NCBI RefSeq assembly: GCF_013266755.1
Contig: NZ_JABRWJ010000005.1
Span: forward strand, 620,001 to 684,000
DNA length: 64,000 bases
DNA from: Pseudaquabacterium terrae
GTDB taxonomy: Bacteria > Pseudomonadota > Gammaproteobacteria > Burkholderiales > Burkholderiaceae_C
Direction of reading: 5' to 3'
In this document: positions 30,462 through 40,643 of the stretch, in pieces
How positions within the stretch are numbered: position 1 is the stretch's first letter
How the letters are laid out: every line of letters starts with the position of its first letter
Position numbers and translations under genes: made by a program
The notes under the pieces: model-generated
Told to the model about the DNA's origin: nothing
What the model saw: only the letters and a program-made list of their open reading frames with translations
The model's database searches: none

Positions 30462-30589
30462 CGCCTTCTCGCCCGGCCTTGCACAAGGCGCTGGCCGAGG
30501 CTGCTCGGAACGCCCTGCGCATGGCGGATGCCTTCGGAGTGCAGATTCCGGTGGCAGCGAAGCGCCGAGCCAAGGCTGCAGCCAAATGA
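30413..30589 (+). CDS. Small 58-residue protein, candidate antitoxin
   Basis: ATG 30413 opens a 58-codon frame that overlaps the kinase gene by 49 bases and ends in the ATGA that starts rfbB. The product is Ala-rich and basic ([12 protein letters not shown]..., then a helical [20 protein letters not shown] segment and a KRRAKAAAK tail). I do not recognise a family. The tight overlap on both sides supports translation, and position after a zeta-like kinase suggests an antitoxin or accessory protein. Confidence 0.55.
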   Translation: MAKTAPAGGARPEPPLTPSRPALHKALAEAARNALRMADAFGVQIPVAAKRRAKAAAK

Positions 30590-31656
30590 CCATCCTCGTC
30601 ACCGGCGGCGCCGGCTTCATCGGCAGCAACTTCGTGCTCGACTGGCTGGCGGGCAGCGACGAGACCGTCGTCAACCTCGACCTGCTGAGCTACGCCGGCA
30701 ACCTGAGGAACCTGGCCTCGCTGCAGGGCGATGCGCGGCACGTCTTCGTCAAGGGCGACATCGGCGATCGTGCGCTGCTCGACGGCCTGCTCGCCGAGCA
30801 CCGGCCGCGCGCGATCGTGCACTTCGCGGCCGAGAGCCACGTCGACCGCAGCATCCACGGGCCGGGCGAGTTCATGCGCACCAACGTGATGGGCACCTTC
30901 ACGCTGCTCGAGGCGGCGCGTGGCCACTTCGCGACCTTGCAGGGCGACGCGAAGAGCGCGTTCCGCTTCCATCACGTCTCCACCGACGAGGTCTACGGCA
31001 GCCTGGGCCCCGCGGCCCCTGCATTCACCGAGCAGCACGTCTACGAGCCGAACAGCCCGTACTCGGCGAGCAAGGCGGCCAGCGACCACCTGGTGCGCGC
31101 CTGGCACCACACCTACGGCCTGCCGGTGCTGACGACCAACTGCAGCAACAACTACGGGCCCTATCACTTCCCCGAAAAGCTGATCCCGCTGATGATCGTC
31201 AACGCGCTGGCGGGCAAGCCACTGCCGGTCTACGGCGACGGGCTGCAGGTGCGCGACTGGCTCTACGTCGGCGACCACTGCAGCGCGATCCGCACCGTGC
31301 TCGAGCGCGGCCGGGTCGGCGAGACCTACAACGTCGGCGGCTGGAACGAGCAGGCCAACCGCGACATCGTGCTGACGATCTGCGCGCTGCTCGACGAGCT
31401 GCGCCCCGACCCGGCCGGCCCGCGTGCCCGCTTGATCACCCACGTCGCCGACCGTCCGGGCCACGACCGCCGCTACGCCATCGACGCGCGCAAGATCGAG
31501 CGCGAGCTCGGCTGGCGCCCGGCCGAGACCTTTGCCACCGGCATCCGCAAGACGGTGCAGTGGTACCTGGACCATGCCGACTGGGTCGCCGACGTGCAGA
31601 GCGGCGGTTACCGCGACTGGATGTCGAAGCAGTACGGCGGCGGAGCGACCGCATGA
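30586..31656 (+). CDS. rfbB: dTDP-glucose 4,6-dehydratase
   Basis: A 356-residue extended SDR enzyme (RmlB) converting dTDP-glucose to dTDP-4-keto-6-deoxyglucose. NAD-binding GGAGFIGSN is at 7-15, HVSTDEVYG carries the catalytic Asp-Glu, [10 protein letters not shown] the Tyr-x3-Lys, and [14 protein letters not shown] is diagnostic. Its stop overlaps the rfbA ATG. rfbC and rfbD, needed to finish dTDP-rhamnose, are not in this operon. Confidence 0.93.
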   Translation: MTILVTGGAGFIGSNFVLDWLAGSDETVVNLDLLSYAGNLRNLASLQGDARHVFVKGDIGDRALLDGLLAEHRPRAIVHFAAESHVDRSIHGPGEFMRTNVMGTFTLLEAARGHFATLQGDAKSAFRFHHVSTDEVYGSLGPAAPAFTEQHVYEPNSPYSASKAASDHLVRAWHHTYGLPVLTTNCSNNYGPYHFPEKLIPLMIVNALAGKPLPVYGDGLQVRDWLYVGDHCSAIRTVLERGRVGETYNVGGWNEQANRDIVLTICALLDELRPDPAGPRARLITHVADRPGHDRRYAIDARKIERELGWRPAETFATGIRKTVQWYLDHADWVADVQSGGYRDWMSKQYGGGATA

Positions 31657-32537
31657 AGCCGCGCCGGGGCATCATCCTCGCCGGCGGCTCGGGCACCCGG
31701 CTGCACCCGGCCACTTTGGCCGTCAGCAAGCAGCTGCTGCCGGTGTACGACAAGCCGATGGTGTACTACCCGCTGTCGACGCTGATGCTCGCCGGCATGC
31801 GCGACATCCTGGTGATCAGCACGCCGCAGGACACGCCGCGCTTCGAGGCGCTGCTCGGCGACGGCAGCCGCTTCGGGCTGAACCTGAGCTACTGCGTGCA
31901 GCCCAGCCCCGACGGCCTGGCGCAGGCCTTCATCCTCGGCCGCGAGTTCATCGGCGACCACCCGAGCGCGCTGGTGCTCGGCGACAACCTCTTCTACGGC
32001 CACGACTTCCAGACGCTGCTGCAGCGTGCGGCCGTCACCGAACGCGGCGCGACGGTGTTCGCCTACCACGTCACCGACCCGGAGCGCTACGGCGTCGTCG
32101 AGTTCGACGCGCAGCGCCGCGCGCTGAGCATCGAGGAAAAGCCGAAGCAGCCGAAGAGCAACTACGCGGTCACCGGGCTGTACTTCTACGACGAGCAGGT
32201 CTGCGACATCGCCGCGCAGATCAAGCCGTCGGCGCGCGGCGAGCTGGAGATCACCACCGTCAACGCGCACTACCTGCAGCAGGCGCAACTGGAGGTCGAG
32301 ATCATGGGCCGCGGCTACGCCTGGCTCGACACCGGCACGCACGACAGCCTGCTCGAGGCCAGCCAGTTCATCGCCACGCTGGAGAAGCGCCAGGGCCTGA
32401 AGGTGGCCTGCCCGGAGGAGATCGCCTACCGCGCCGGCTGGATCAGCGCCGAGCAGGTGGCCGCACAGGCGCAGCCGATGCTGAAGAACGGCTACGGCCA
32501 GTACCTGATGCAGGTGCTGCGCGAGCGCGCGTTCTGA
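31653..32537 (+). CDS. rfbA: Glucose-1-phosphate thymidylyltransferase
   Basis: A 294-residue RmlA enzyme making dTDP-glucose, the substrate of RfbB. Signatures are [59 protein letters not shown] and [10 protein letters not shown]. Length is standard. It ends the plus-strand cluster; an epsE fragment on the other strand ends 19 bases beyond its stop. Confidence 0.93.
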   Translation: MKPRRGIILAGGSGTRLHPATLAVSKQLLPVYDKPMVYYPLSTLMLAGMRDILVISTPQDTPRFEALLGDGSRFGLNLSYCVQPSPDGLAQAFILGREFIGDHPSALVLGDNLFYGHDFQTLLQRAAVTERGATVFAYHVTDPERYGVVEFDAQRRALSIEEKPKQPKSNYAVTGLYFYDEQVCDIAAQIKPSARGELEITTVNAHYLQQAQLEVEIMGRGYAWLDTGTHDSLLEASQFIATLEKRQGLKVACPEEIAYRAGWISAEQVAAQAQPMLKNGYGQYLMQVLRERAF

Positions 32538-32556
32538 TGGGCAGCGCGCAACACCC

Positions 32557-32910
32557 CTACTGAATCCGCTGCGTCATCAGGACGATCGTCACCTGCGGCT
32601 GCTGGACGAAGCCGCCGGCGCGCAGGCGCTCGGCGATTGTCCTTTCGGCCGCCGTGACCGTCTGCCCGCCGACGCGTACCGGACCCAGCCGCGGGTGGCT
32701 GACGTCACCGCCTTCGGCAATCCTTGATTCGACCGACAGGTCCGGGTGCTGGTGGACGTTGATGCGGATCACGTCACCGGCGCCGAGCCGGTATTCCTGC
32801 GCCGCGGCCACCATCGGCGCGGGTGTCGCGGTGAGCGCCGCACCGCAGCCGCTGGCCAGACTGCACAGCAGGCAGGCACCAGGCAGGGCGGCGGCGCGAA
32901 GGCGCTTCAC
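32557..32910 (-). pseudogene. EpsE-type polysaccharide export protein, truncated after the first domain
   Basis: The 117-residue frame has a lipoprotein-like leader (lipobox-like ASGC, C22) and the Poly_export domain (QEYRLGAGDVIRINVHQHPD, then VSHPRLGPVRVGG and QPQVTIVLM). It stops right where the SLBB domain (VLGQVNRPGRYPL type) should begin; the following DNA is the antisense of rfbA. Full family members are about 180-260 residues. It starts with GTG overlapping the epsD stop. Probably a remnant cut by rearrangement; a working short form is less likely. Confidence 0.6.
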
Positions 32911-33824
32911 TTCTTCGGCCCGCTGCCCTTGCCGCTGTCGCTGTCGGACGCACCGCTGCCGGAAGCCGGCACCGGCACGGACGCCGCGCCCGCCGGCGCC
33001 GGGACCGCGAACTTGCCGACGTACTCGATCTTCGCGGCCGCGCGCATGGCCTTGACGTCCTCTTCGACGAGCTTGCGCCGGCGCTCGTTGAGCAGGTACT
33101 GCTCGATCACCGGCCGCGCGCGTTCCTCGTCGATCGGCTGGCTGCGCGAGCCGGCCAGCACGACCACCGTCGCACCGGTCGGCGTTGCCGTCAGCACGGC
33201 CTGGCCGTCCTTCATGCGCGACAGCGTGTCGATGTTCTGCAGCGGCACCTGCTCTGCCGCCCGCACCGCCTGGTTGGCGCCGAAGCGATAGTCGTTGGAT
33301 TTCAGGTGTTCGATGAAATCGGCGGTCGTCTTGGCCTGGCCGAGCGCTTCGCGCAGCGCACCGAGCTGCTCGGGGCGCGCCTCGATGGCGATCTCCTGCA
33401 GGTTGTAGATGCGGCGGTCCTTGAACAGCCCCGGCTTGTCGTCGTAGTACTTCTTGACCTCGTCGGGCGTCGGTTTGGTCGCCGCTTCGCCGACCTTCTC
33501 GACATAGGCGCGGGCGAGGACCTCGCGCCGCGCCGCATCGAGCTGCTGCACGACGCGCGGGTCACGGTCGAGCTTCAGTTCCTCGGCCTTCTGCAGGGCG
33601 AGCTGCTGGTCGATCAGGCGTTCGAGCACCTGGCGGCTCGCGCTCTCGGTCTGCTCGGGGCGCACGTTGCGCTGCTGCAGCACGAAGCTGATCTGCTGGA
33701 CCGTGACCTCCTCGCGATCGACGCGCGCGGCGGTCTGCGAGGCGCGTTCCTTCTTCTCGCCGCAACCCACGGCGACAACGGCGGCGAGCGCGAGCGCAAC
33801 CAGGCGGCAGCGCGGCGTCAGCAT
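32907..33824 (-). CDS. epsD: EpsD family peptidyl-prolyl cis-trans isomerase, lipoprotein
   Basis: A 305-residue exported SurA/PpiC-like protein with a leader ending VGC (C21, probable lipidation). The N-terminal chaperone-like helices (about 30-130) lead into a parvulin-like region (about 140-240, [15 protein letters not shown]... and [18 protein letters not shown]). The C-terminal tail is Ala/Pro/Ser/Lys rich. EpsD is found in exopolysaccharide clusters linked to PEP-CTERM/exosortase systems. Here it overlaps the ubiE stop by seven bases and has lost the rest of its usual cluster. Confidence 0.75.
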   Translation of the reverse strand: MLTPRCRLVALALAAVVAVGCGEKKERASQTAARVDREEVTVQQISFVLQQRNVRPEQTESASRQVLERLIDQQLALQKAEELKLDRDPRVVQQLDAARREVLARAYVEKVGEAATKPTPDEVKKYYDDKPGLFKDRRIYNLQEIAIEARPEQLGALREALGQAKTTADFIEHLKSNDYRFGANQAVRAAEQVPLQNIDTLSRMKDGQAVLTATPTGATVVVLAGSRSQPIDEERARPVIEQYLLNERRRKLVEEDVKAMRAAAKIEYVGKFAVPAPAGAASVPVPASGSGASDSDSGKGSGPKK

Positions 33825-34549
33825 TTGATACCCACGTGCAGTGCGACGACGCCCGCCGTCAGGTTGTGCACGTCGACATGGCCGAAACCAGCGCTCTTCA
33901 TCATCGCCTTCAAGGTCTGCTGGTCAGGGTGCATGCGGATCGATTCGGCCAGGTAGCGGTAACTCCCGCCGTCGCCTGCAACCAGCTTGCCCAGCCAGGG
34001 CAGCACGTTCATCGAGTACCAGTCATAGGGTTTGCGCAGCGGCTCGGCAACCTTGGAGAACTCCAGCACCAGCAGCCGCCCGCCCGGCTTCAGCACCCGG
34101 CACATCTCGGTGAGCGCCTGTTCCTTGCGGGTCATGTTGCGCAGGCCGAAGGCGACCGAGACGCGGTCGAAGCGCGCGTCCGCGAACGGCAGCTTCTCGG
34201 CATCGCAGGTCAGCGTCGGCAGCGCGAGGCCCTCGTCGATCAGCCGGTCGCGGCCGGTGCGCAGCATCGTCTCGTTGATGTCGGTGTGCACCACCAGCCC
34301 ATCGGGTCCGGCCTGGCGCGCGAAGGCCCGCGCCAGGTCGCCGGTGCCGCCGGCGATGTCGAGCACCTGGTGGCCCGGCCGCACCTGCGCGACGGCGACC
34401 GTGTAGGCCTTCCACGCGCGGTGCATGCCGGCCGACATCAGGTCGTTCATCAGGTCATAGCGCTGGGCGACGGAGTCGAACACGCCGCGCACCTTGCGCG
34501 CCTTGTCCGCCTCGTCGACGGTCTCGAAGCCGAAATGGGTCTTGGCCAT
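33818..34549 (-). CDS. ubiE: Ubiquinone/menaquinone C-methyltransferase
   Basis: A 243-residue SAM-dependent methyltransferase of quinone synthesis. The family start [36 protein letters not shown] motif [12 protein letters not shown] and [13 protein letters not shown] are all visible. It follows the DUF971 gene after 36 bases, the usual betaproteobacterial order. ubiJ-ubiB, normally just downstream, are displaced by the polysaccharide genes. Confidence 0.94.
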   Translation of the reverse strand: MAKTHFGFETVDEADKARKVRGVFDSVAQRYDLMNDLMSAGMHRAWKAYTVAVAQVRPGHQVLDIAGGTGDLARAFARQAGPDGLVVHTDINETMLRTGRDRLIDEGLALPTLTCDAEKLPFADARFDRVSVAFGLRNMTRKEQALTEMCRVLKPGGRLLVLEFSKVAEPLRKPYDWYSMNVLPWLGKLVAGDGGSYRYLAESIRMHPDQQTLKAMMKSAGFGHVDVHNLTAGVVALHVGIKC

Positions 34550-34585
34550 GGAATGCCTCGCGATGACGGAAGAGGAAGCCGGTGA

Positions 34586-35020
34586 TCAGTGCCCGTGATG
34601 GCCGCAGGCCCCGCCCGCGCCGCCGGCGCCATCGGCCCCGGGCATCGGCGCATCGCGGTCGACACCGGCGGCGGCAAGGCGCTCGAAGTAACGCTGCCAG
34701 TGCGCGTCCTGCTGCGAGCCAAGCTGGTACAGCAGCCCCCACGAGTACAGCCCGGTCTCGTGACCGTCGCTGAACACCGGCTTGATCGCGTAGTTGCCGA
34801 TCGGCTCGATCGCGACGATGTTCACGTCGCGCTTGCCGGTCTGCAGGATCTCCTGGCCGGGACCGTGGCCCTGCACCTCCGCGGATGGCGAATGGATGCG
34901 CAGCAGCTCGAACGGTATGCGGTAGACCGAACCGTCGTCGAAGCCGATCTCGAGGACGCGCGACGCCTGGTGCAGCGTCAGCGCGGTGGGTTGGGGAGAA
35001 GGGTTGCTTGCACGGGCCAT
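34586..35020 (-). CDS. DUF971 (gamma-butyrobetaine hydroxylase N-terminal-like) protein
   Basis: A 144-residue protein with a DUF971 domain (about 12-105): LEIGFDDGSVYRIPFELLRIHSPSAEVQGHG and DVNIVAIEPIGNYAIKPVFSDGHETGLYSW-type features. The C-terminus is Gly/His rich (GGAGGACGHHGH) and could bind metal. The domain alone is non-enzymatic and has been linked to iron-sulfur proteins in other systems. It is located directly upstream of ubiE. Confidence 0.82.
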   Translation of the reverse strand: MARASNPSPQPTALTLHQASRVLEIGFDDGSVYRIPFELLRIHSPSAEVQGHGPGQEILQTGKRDVNIVAIEPIGNYAIKPVFSDGHETGLYSWGLLYQLGSQQDAHWQRYFERLAAAGVDRDAPMPGADGAGGAGGACGHHGH

Positions 35021-35033
35021 GTACGTTCCTCCG

Positions 35034-38000
35034 CTAGACCAGCACCCGCTCGATGCCGCCGTCGTTCGCCCTGGCGACGTAGTCCTGCATCCAGCTCTCG
35101 CCGAGGATCTTGCGCGCCATCTCGACGACGATGTAGTCGGCTTCGAGCAGGCCGTTGCTCAGGTCCTCGCCGTAGCGCGACAAGCCCATCAGGCAGCTCG
35201 GGCACGACGTCAGGATCTTCACGTTGTCCTGCCCCCGCTGCGTGCCGACGAGGCCCTTCTCGCGCAGCGCGGCCTCGCCCTTGCGGATCTCCTCTTCCTT
35301 GCGGAAGCGGATCTGCGTCGAGATGTCCGGCCGCGACGTCGCCAGGCCGCCGCTCTCGCCGCAGCAGCGCTCGCTCTTGATCACGCCATCGCCAACCAGC
35401 GCCTTCACCGTCTTCATCGGCTCCTGCAGCTTCAGCGGGCTGTGGCAGGGGTCGTGGTAGAGGTAGCCGCCGCCGCCGTCGAGCTTGATGTTCTTCTCGA
35501 GCAGGTACTCGTGGATGTCGATGATCCGGCAGCCGGGAAAGATCTGCTCGAATTCATATCCCTGCAGCTGGTCGTAGCAGGTGCCGCAGCTGACGACGAC
35601 GGTCTTGATGTCGAGGTAGTTCAGCGTGTTGGCGACGCGGTGGAACAGCACCCGGTTGTCGGTGATGATCTTGTCGGCCTTGTCGAACTCGCCGGCGCCG
35701 CGCTGCGGATAACCGCAGCACAGGTAGCCCGGCGGCAGCACGGTCTGCACGCCGGCATGCCACAGCATCGCCTGCGTCGCCAGCCCGACCTGGCTGAACA
35801 GGCGCTCCGAACCGCAGCCGGGGAAATAGAAGACCGCCTCGGTCTCACTGGTCGTGCTGCGCGGATTGCGGATGATCGGCACGTAGTCGCGGTCCTCGAT
35901 GTCGAGCAGCGCGCGCGCGGTCTTCTTCGGCAATCCGCCCGGCATCTTCTTGTTGATGAAGTGGATCACCTGCTCCTTCAGCGGCGCGGTGCCCACGGTC
36001 GCGGGCGGCGCCAGCGTCTGCTTGCGCGCGACCACCTTCAGCATGTCGTGGCCGAGGCGCTGCGCCTTGAAGCTCAGGTTGGTCAGCGTGTGCGCGATGT
36101 TGATCGCCTGCGGCTGCGTCGTGCCGATCATGAACGACTGGAACGCCGCCGCCGGGCGGAAGCTCTTCTGCCCCATCTTGCGCAGCAGGTTGCGCATGTT
36201 CATCGACACGTCGCCGAAGTCGATCTTCACCGGGCACGGCGACAGGCACTTGTGGCAGACCGTGCAGTGGTCGGCGACGTCCTCGAACTCCTCCCAGTGC
36301 TTGATGCTGACGCCGCGGCGCGTCTGCTCCTCGTACAGGAAGGCCTCGACCAGCAGCGAGGTGGCGAGGATCTTGTTGCGCGGGCTGTAGAGCAGGTTCG
36401 CGCGCGGCACGTGCGTCGCGCACACCGGCTTGCACTTGCCGCAGCGCAGGCAGTCCTTGATCGACTCACTGATCGCGCCGATGTCGCTCTGCTGCATGAT
36501 CAGCGACTCGTGGCCCATCAGCCCGAAGCTCGGCGTGTAGGCATGCGACAGGTCGGCGTGGAACACGTCGTCGCCGAGCGCGCGCAGCGCGGCGCCGCGC
36601 AGCAGCTTGCCCTTGTTGAAGCGCCCTTCGGGATCGATGCGCGCCTTGTAGTCGGTGAAGTCGCGCGTTTCCTCGTCGGTCAGGAATTCGAGCTTGGTGA
36701 TGCCGATGCCGTGCTCGCCGGAGATCACGCCGCCCAGGCTTCGTGCCAGCGTCATGATGCGGGCCACCGCTGCATGCGCCGTCTGCAGCATCTCGTAGTT
36801 GTCGCTGTTGACGGGGATGTTGGTGTGCACGTTGCCGTCGCCGGCATGCATGTGCAGCGCCACCCAGGTGCGGCCGCGCAGCACCTCCTTGTGGATGCGC
36901 CGGCACTCGTCGAGGATCGGCGTGAAGGCCTCGCCGGCGAACAGGCTCTGCAGGGGTTTGAGCACCTGCAGCTTCCAGCTCGCGCGCAGCGTCTTGTCCT
37001 GCAGCTGCTCGAAATAACTGCGCGGGTCCTCGGCCACGTCGCGGCGCGGCGGCGCATTGTCGAGGTGGTCGAGCCAGTGCTGCCACAGCGCGCGCACTTC
37101 GCGGATCAGCGCCAGCGCCTGCTGCACGCGGTCCTCGAGCAGCTCGGCGCTCGGGATCTCGCCGGCATCGTCGGCGCGGCCCAGCGGCAGCGAGCCGCGG
37201 GCGAAGAAGGCCTCGAGCCGCTCGAGCAGCTGGAGCTTGTTGCGCAGGCTCAGCTCGATGTTGATGCGCTCGATGCCCAGCGTGTACTCGCCCATGCGCT
37301 CGAGCGGGATCACCACGTCCTCGTTGATCTTGAAGGCGTTGGTGTGGCGGGCGATCGCCGCGGTGCGCTTGCGGTCGAGCCAGAACTTCTTGCGCGCATC
37401 GGCCGAGACGGCGGTGAAGCCTTCGCCCGAGCGGCTGTTGGCGATGCGCACGACCTCGCTGGCGGCGCGCGCGACGGCGTTCTCGTCGTCGCCGACGATG
37501 TCGCCGATCAGCACCATCTTCGGCAGCGCATTGCTGCCGCCGGCGGCGCCGCGCTTGCTCTTGGTCGTGTAGCCGACGGCCTTCAGATAGCGGTCGTCGA
37601 GGTGTTCCAGGCCGGCGAGGATCGCCCCGCCCTTCTTCTGGTCCTCGAACATGAAGTCCTTGATCTCGACGATCGAGGGCACCGCTTCGCGCGGATTGCC
37701 GAAGAACTCCAGGCACACCGTGCGCACGTGCTTGGGCATGCGGTGCACGATCCAGCGCGCGCTGGTGATCAGGCCGTCGCAGCCTTCCTTCTGGATGCCG
37801 GGCAGGCCGGCGAGGAACTTGTCGGTGACGTCCTTGCCCAGGCCTTCCTTGCGGAACACCGAGCCGGGGATCTCCAGCCATTCCTTGCGCTCGAGCTTCT
37901 GGCCCGTGGCATCGAACCAGCGCAGCTCGAAGCGCGCCACCGGCGCATCGTGGATCTTGCCGAGGTTGTGGTCCTGGCGCACCACCTCGAGCCACTTGGC

Positions 38001-38984
38001 TTCGGGCGTCACCATGCGCCAGCTCGCCAGGTTGTCGAGCGCGGTGCCCCACAGCACGGCCTTCTTGCCGCCGGCGTTCATCGCGATGTTGCCGCCGACG
38101 CACGAGGCCTCGGCCGACGTGGGGTCGACCGCGAAGACGAAGCCCGCGCGCTCGGCGGTATCGGCCACGCGCTGCGTGACGACGCCGGCACCGGTCCAGA
38201 TCGTCGGCACCGGATGCGCGACGCCGGGCAGGTCGACCAGCTCGACCTCGGTCATCTGCTCGAGCTTCTCGGTGTTGATCACCGCGCTCTTCCAGGTCAG
38301 CGGCACCGCGCCGCCGGTGTAGCCGGTGCCGCCGCCGCGCGGAATGATCGTCAGGTCGAGCTCGACGCAGCCGCGCACCAGCTCGGCCATCTCGGCCTCG
38401 CTGTCGGGCGTCAATACGACGAACGGGTATTCGACGCGCCAGTCGGTGGCGTCGGTGACGTGCGAGACGCGCGACAGGCCGTCGAACTTGATGTTGTCCT
38501 TCGCGGTGTGCTTGGCCAGCAGCTTGCGCGCGCGCTGGCGCAGGTCCCACACCGTCGAGAAGTGCGTCGCGAAGCGCTGCACCGCGCCGCGCGCGGCATC
38601 GATCAGCTCACCGACACGCGCGTCGCGCACCGCATCGACTTCCGGCGTGCGCCGGCGCTGGACCTCGTTCAAGCGGTGGTTCAGCGCATCGATCAACAGC
38701 CCGCGCCGCTTCGGGTTGTCGAGCATGTCGTCTTCGAGGTACGGGTTGCGCTGCACGACCCAGATGTCGCCCAGCACCTCGTAGAGCATGCGCGCCGAGC
38801 GGCCGGTGCGGCGCTCGTCGCGCAGCGTGTTCAGCACCTCCCAGGCGCGCTCGCCGAGCAGGCGGATGACGATCTCGCGGTCGGAGAACGAGGTGTAGTT
38901 GTACGGGATCTCGCGCAGGCGCGGCGCGGCTGCGTCGTCTTCGCCGGTGTTCGTCGTCGGGGGAATTACGAGCGGTGCGTTCAT
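35034..38984 (-). CDS. Very large FAD/Fe-S oxidoreductase (DUF3683 type, D-lactate/glycolate oxidase-like)
   Basis: A 1316-residue fusion. The N-terminal DUF3683 region (about 1-190, [16 protein letters not shown]) is followed by an FAD-binding PCMH domain (about 200-370, [16 protein letters not shown]), an FAD-oxidase C-terminal domain (to about 790, [19 protein letters not shown]), a two-cluster ferredoxin domain ([11 protein letters not shown] and [12 protein letters not shown]) and two CCG cysteine-rich domains (FPGCGSERL...CCGYP; CGTCYDQ...CCGESGG). It is like GlcD and GlcF in one chain, oxidising a 2-hydroxyacid and passing electrons to quinones. The substrate is not known. Confidence 0.82.
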   Translation of the reverse strand: MNAPLVIPPTTNTGEDDAAAPRLREIPYNYTSFSDREIVIRLLGERAWEVLNTLRDERRTGRSARMLYEVLGDIWVVQRNPYLEDDMLDNPKRRGLLIDALNHRLNEVQRRRTPEVDAVRDARVGELIDAARGAVQRFATHFSTVWDLRQRARKLLAKHTAKDNIKFDGLSRVSHVTDATDWRVEYPFVVLTPDSEAEMAELVRGCVELDLTIIPRGGGTGYTGGAVPLTWKSAVINTEKLEQMTEVELVDLPGVAHPVPTIWTGAGVVTQRVADTAERAGFVFAVDPTSAEASCVGGNIAMNAGGKKAVLWGTALDNLASWRMVTPEAKWLEVVRQDHNLGKIHDAPVARFELRWFDATGQKLERKEWLEIPGSVFRKEGLGKDVTDKFLAGLPGIQKEGCDGLITSARWIVHRMPKHVRTVCLEFFGNPREAVPSIVEIKDFMFEDQKKGGAILAGLEHLDDRYLKAVGYTTKSKRGAAGGSNALPKMVLIGDIVGDDENAVARAASEVVRIANSRSGEGFTAVSADARKKFWLDRKRTAAIARHTNAFKINEDVVIPLERMGEYTLGIERINIELSLRNKLQLLERLEAFFARGSLPLGRADDAGEIPSAELLEDRVQQALALIREVRALWQHWLDHLDNAPPRRDVAEDPRSYFEQLQDKTLRASWKLQVLKPLQSLFAGEAFTPILDECRRIHKEVLRGRTWVALHMHAGDGNVHTNIPVNSDNYEMLQTAHAAVARIMTLARSLGGVISGEHGIGITKLEFLTDEETRDFTDYKARIDPEGRFNKGKLLRGAALRALGDDVFHADLSHAYTPSFGLMGHESLIMQQSDIGAISESIKDCLRCGKCKPVCATHVPRANLLYSPRNKILATSLLVEAFLYEEQTRRGVSIKHWEEFEDVADHCTVCHKCLSPCPVKIDFGDVSMNMRNLLRKMGQKSFRPAAAFQSFMIGTTQPQAINIAHTLTNLSFKAQRLGHDMLKVVARKQTLAPPATVGTAPLKEQVIHFINKKMPGGLPKKTARALLDIEDRDYVPIIRNPRSTTSETEAVFYFPGCGSERLFSQVGLATQAMLWHAGVQTVLPPGYLCCGYPQRGAGEFDKADKIITDNRVLFHRVANTLNYLDIKTVVVSCGTCYDQLQGYEFEQIFPGCRIIDIHEYLLEKNIKLDGGGGYLYHDPCHSPLKLQEPMKTVKALVGDGVIKSERCCGESGGLATSRPDISTQIRFRKEEEIRKGEAALREKGLVGTQRGQDNVKILTSCPSCLMGLSRYGEDLSNGLLEADYIVVEMARKILGESWMQDYVARANDGGIERVLV

Positions 38985-39175
38985 CGGTTCCAGGCGCTGG
39001 CTACTGCTTGAATTGACCAGCGTGACCGGGGCAGGCACCTGGCGGGGTATGGTACCGCAGCGCAGCAAGCAACCCCGGGCGAACCCTGAGCGCCGCCCGC
39101 GTGTGCTCGCAGCGCGACCCAGGTTCCGACGGGTTTCCCCCGGTGCCCGCCGCGCTGGGGTCGACCGAAACTGGG

Positions 39176-39182
39176 CTGTCAC
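39176..39182 (+). promoter_or_regulatory. Possible PhoB half-site upstream of ugpB
   Basis: CTGTCAC matches the CTGTCAY half of a Pho box, followed by AAAA, but the second half (CACGACC) matches poorly (two of seven). It is 54 bases before the ugpB ATG in the 251-base divergent region 38985-39235, where no other regulatory signal was clear. Ugp is PhoB-controlled in enterobacteria. Confidence 0.25.
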
Positions 39183-39235
39183 AAAACACGACCACACTGC
39201 GCGGCTTTGTCCACCCAGTGCCTCCCGGAGACCAC

Positions 39236-40549
39236 ATGAAAACGCACATCCGCCTCGCCGGCGTTGCCGCCGCATTGGCCGCCTTCACGCTGCCCGTCCA
39301 GGCCCAGGTCGAGATCCAGTGGTGGCACTCGATGGGCGCTGCGCTCGGCGAATGGGTCAACGACCTGGCCAACGAATTCAACGCCAGCCAGAAGGACTAC
39401 AAGGTCGTGCCGGTCTTCAAGGGCAGCTACGACCAGTCGATGACCGCGGCGATCGCTGCCTTCCGCGCCGGCAACGCGCCGCACATCCTGCAGGTGTTCG
39501 AGGTCGGCACCGCGACGATGATGGCCAGCAAGGGCGCCATCGTGCCGGTGGCGCAGGTCATGAAGGACGCCGGCATGAAGTTCGACCAGTCGGCCTACGT
39601 GCCCGCGGTCGCCGGCTACTACACCGCGCCGAACGGCCAGATGCTGAGCCTGCCCTTCAACAGCTCGACGACGATCTTCTATTACAACAAGGACGCCTTC
39701 AAGGCGGCCGGCCTCGACACCGAGAAGGCGCCGTCGACCTGGCCCGAGGTGGCGCTGGCCGCCGCCAAGCTCAAGGCCAGCGGCCACAAGTGCCCGTTCA
39801 CGACGAGCTGGCAGAGCTGGACGCAGCTGGAGAGCTTCTCGGCCTGGCACAACACGCTGTTCGCGACCAAGAACAACGGCTTCGGCGGCCTCGACACGCG
39901 GCTGGCGATCAACACGCCGCTGCACGTGCGCCACATCGAGAACCTGGCCAACATGAGCAAGCAGGGCCTGTTCGTCTACAAGGGCCGCAACAACACGCCG
40001 GACGCCACCTTCCCGTCGGGCGAATGCGCGATGTACACCGGTTCGTCGGCGCTGTACGGCAACGTCTCGAAGAACGCCAAGTTCGCCTACGGCATGGCAC
40101 CGCTGCCGTTCTATCCGGACGTCACCGGCGCGCCGCAGAACACGGTGATCGGCGGCGCCAGCCTGTGGGCGCTGTCGGGCAAGAAGCCGGCCGAGTACAA
40201 GGCCGTCGCGACCTTCTTCAACTACCTGTCCAGCGCCGAAGTGCAGGCCAAGAGCCACCAGCGCACCGGCTACCTGCCGATCACCAAGGCCGCGTTCGAC
40301 CTGACCGACAAGAGCGGCTTCTACAAGAAGAACCCGGGCACCGACGTCGCGGTCACGCAGATGATCCGCAAGACCACCGACAAGTCGCGCGGCATCCGCC
40401 TGGGCAACATGGTGCAGATCCGCACCGTGATCGACGAGGAAATGGAACAGGTCTGGTCGGGCAAGAAGCAGCCCAAGGAAGCGCTGGACGCGGCGATGCA
40501 GCGCGGCAACGAATTGCTGGAGCGTTTCGAGAAGGCGAACAAGGGCTGA
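39236..40549 (+). CDS. ugpB: sn-Glycerol-3-phosphate ABC transporter, binding protein
   Basis: A 437-residue periplasmic binding protein. Residues 1-23 form the signal peptide (ending PVQAQ). The mature start [43 protein letters not shown] and the [19 protein letters not shown] segment are characteristic of UgpB, which binds glycerol-3-phosphate and glycerophosphocholine. CCGGAG lies six bases upstream of the ATG. A palindromic repeat separates it from ugpA. Confidence 0.9.
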   Translation: MKTHIRLAGVAAALAAFTLPVQAQVEIQWWHSMGAALGEWVNDLANEFNASQKDYKVVPVFKGSYDQSMTAAIAAFRAGNAPHILQVFEVGTATMMASKGAIVPVAQVMKDAGMKFDQSAYVPAVAGYYTAPNGQMLSLPFNSSTTIFYYNKDAFKAAGLDTEKAPSTWPEVALAAAKLKASGHKCPFTTSWQSWTQLESFSAWHNTLFATKNNGFGGLDTRLAINTPLHVRHIENLANMSKQGLFVYKGRNNTPDATFPSGECAMYTGSSALYGNVSKNAKFAYGMAPLPFYPDVTGAPQNTVIGGASLWALSGKKPAEYKAVATFFNYLSSAEVQAKSHQRTGYLPITKAAFDLTDKSGFYKKNPGTDVAVTQMIRKTTDKSRGIRLGNMVQIRTVIDEEMEQVWSGKKQPKEALDAAMQRGNELLERFEKANKG

Positions 40550-40570
40550 TTGACCTGACGAGCTGATCCT

Positions 40571-40633
40571 TGGCCCCCACGTCGCTTCGCTCCTGCCCCC
40601 CGAGGGGGCGCTCAGCCGCCTTGGGGCGGCCCG
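40571..40633 (-). repeat. Intergenic palindromic element, copy E, between ugpB and ugpA
   Basis: A reversed copy and the most complete one: GGCCCCCACGTCGCTTCGCTCC, core CCCCCCGAGGGGG, then CTCA and the hairpin GCCGCC-TTGG-GGCGGC. It ends about ten bases before the ugpA ATG, leaving no recognisable ribosome binding site. Its place after a highly expressed binding-protein gene recalls REP elements between E. coli malE and malF. Confidence 0.7.
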
Positions 40634-40643
40634 GCGCCGGCTG

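Noticed and set aside
34986-39011. A plus-strand open frame of about 1340 codons opposite the large oxidoreductase gene
   Set aside because: It is the antisense shadow of a well-supported gene in GC-rich DNA; its translation is low-complexity with Arg/Leu/His bias and no domain.
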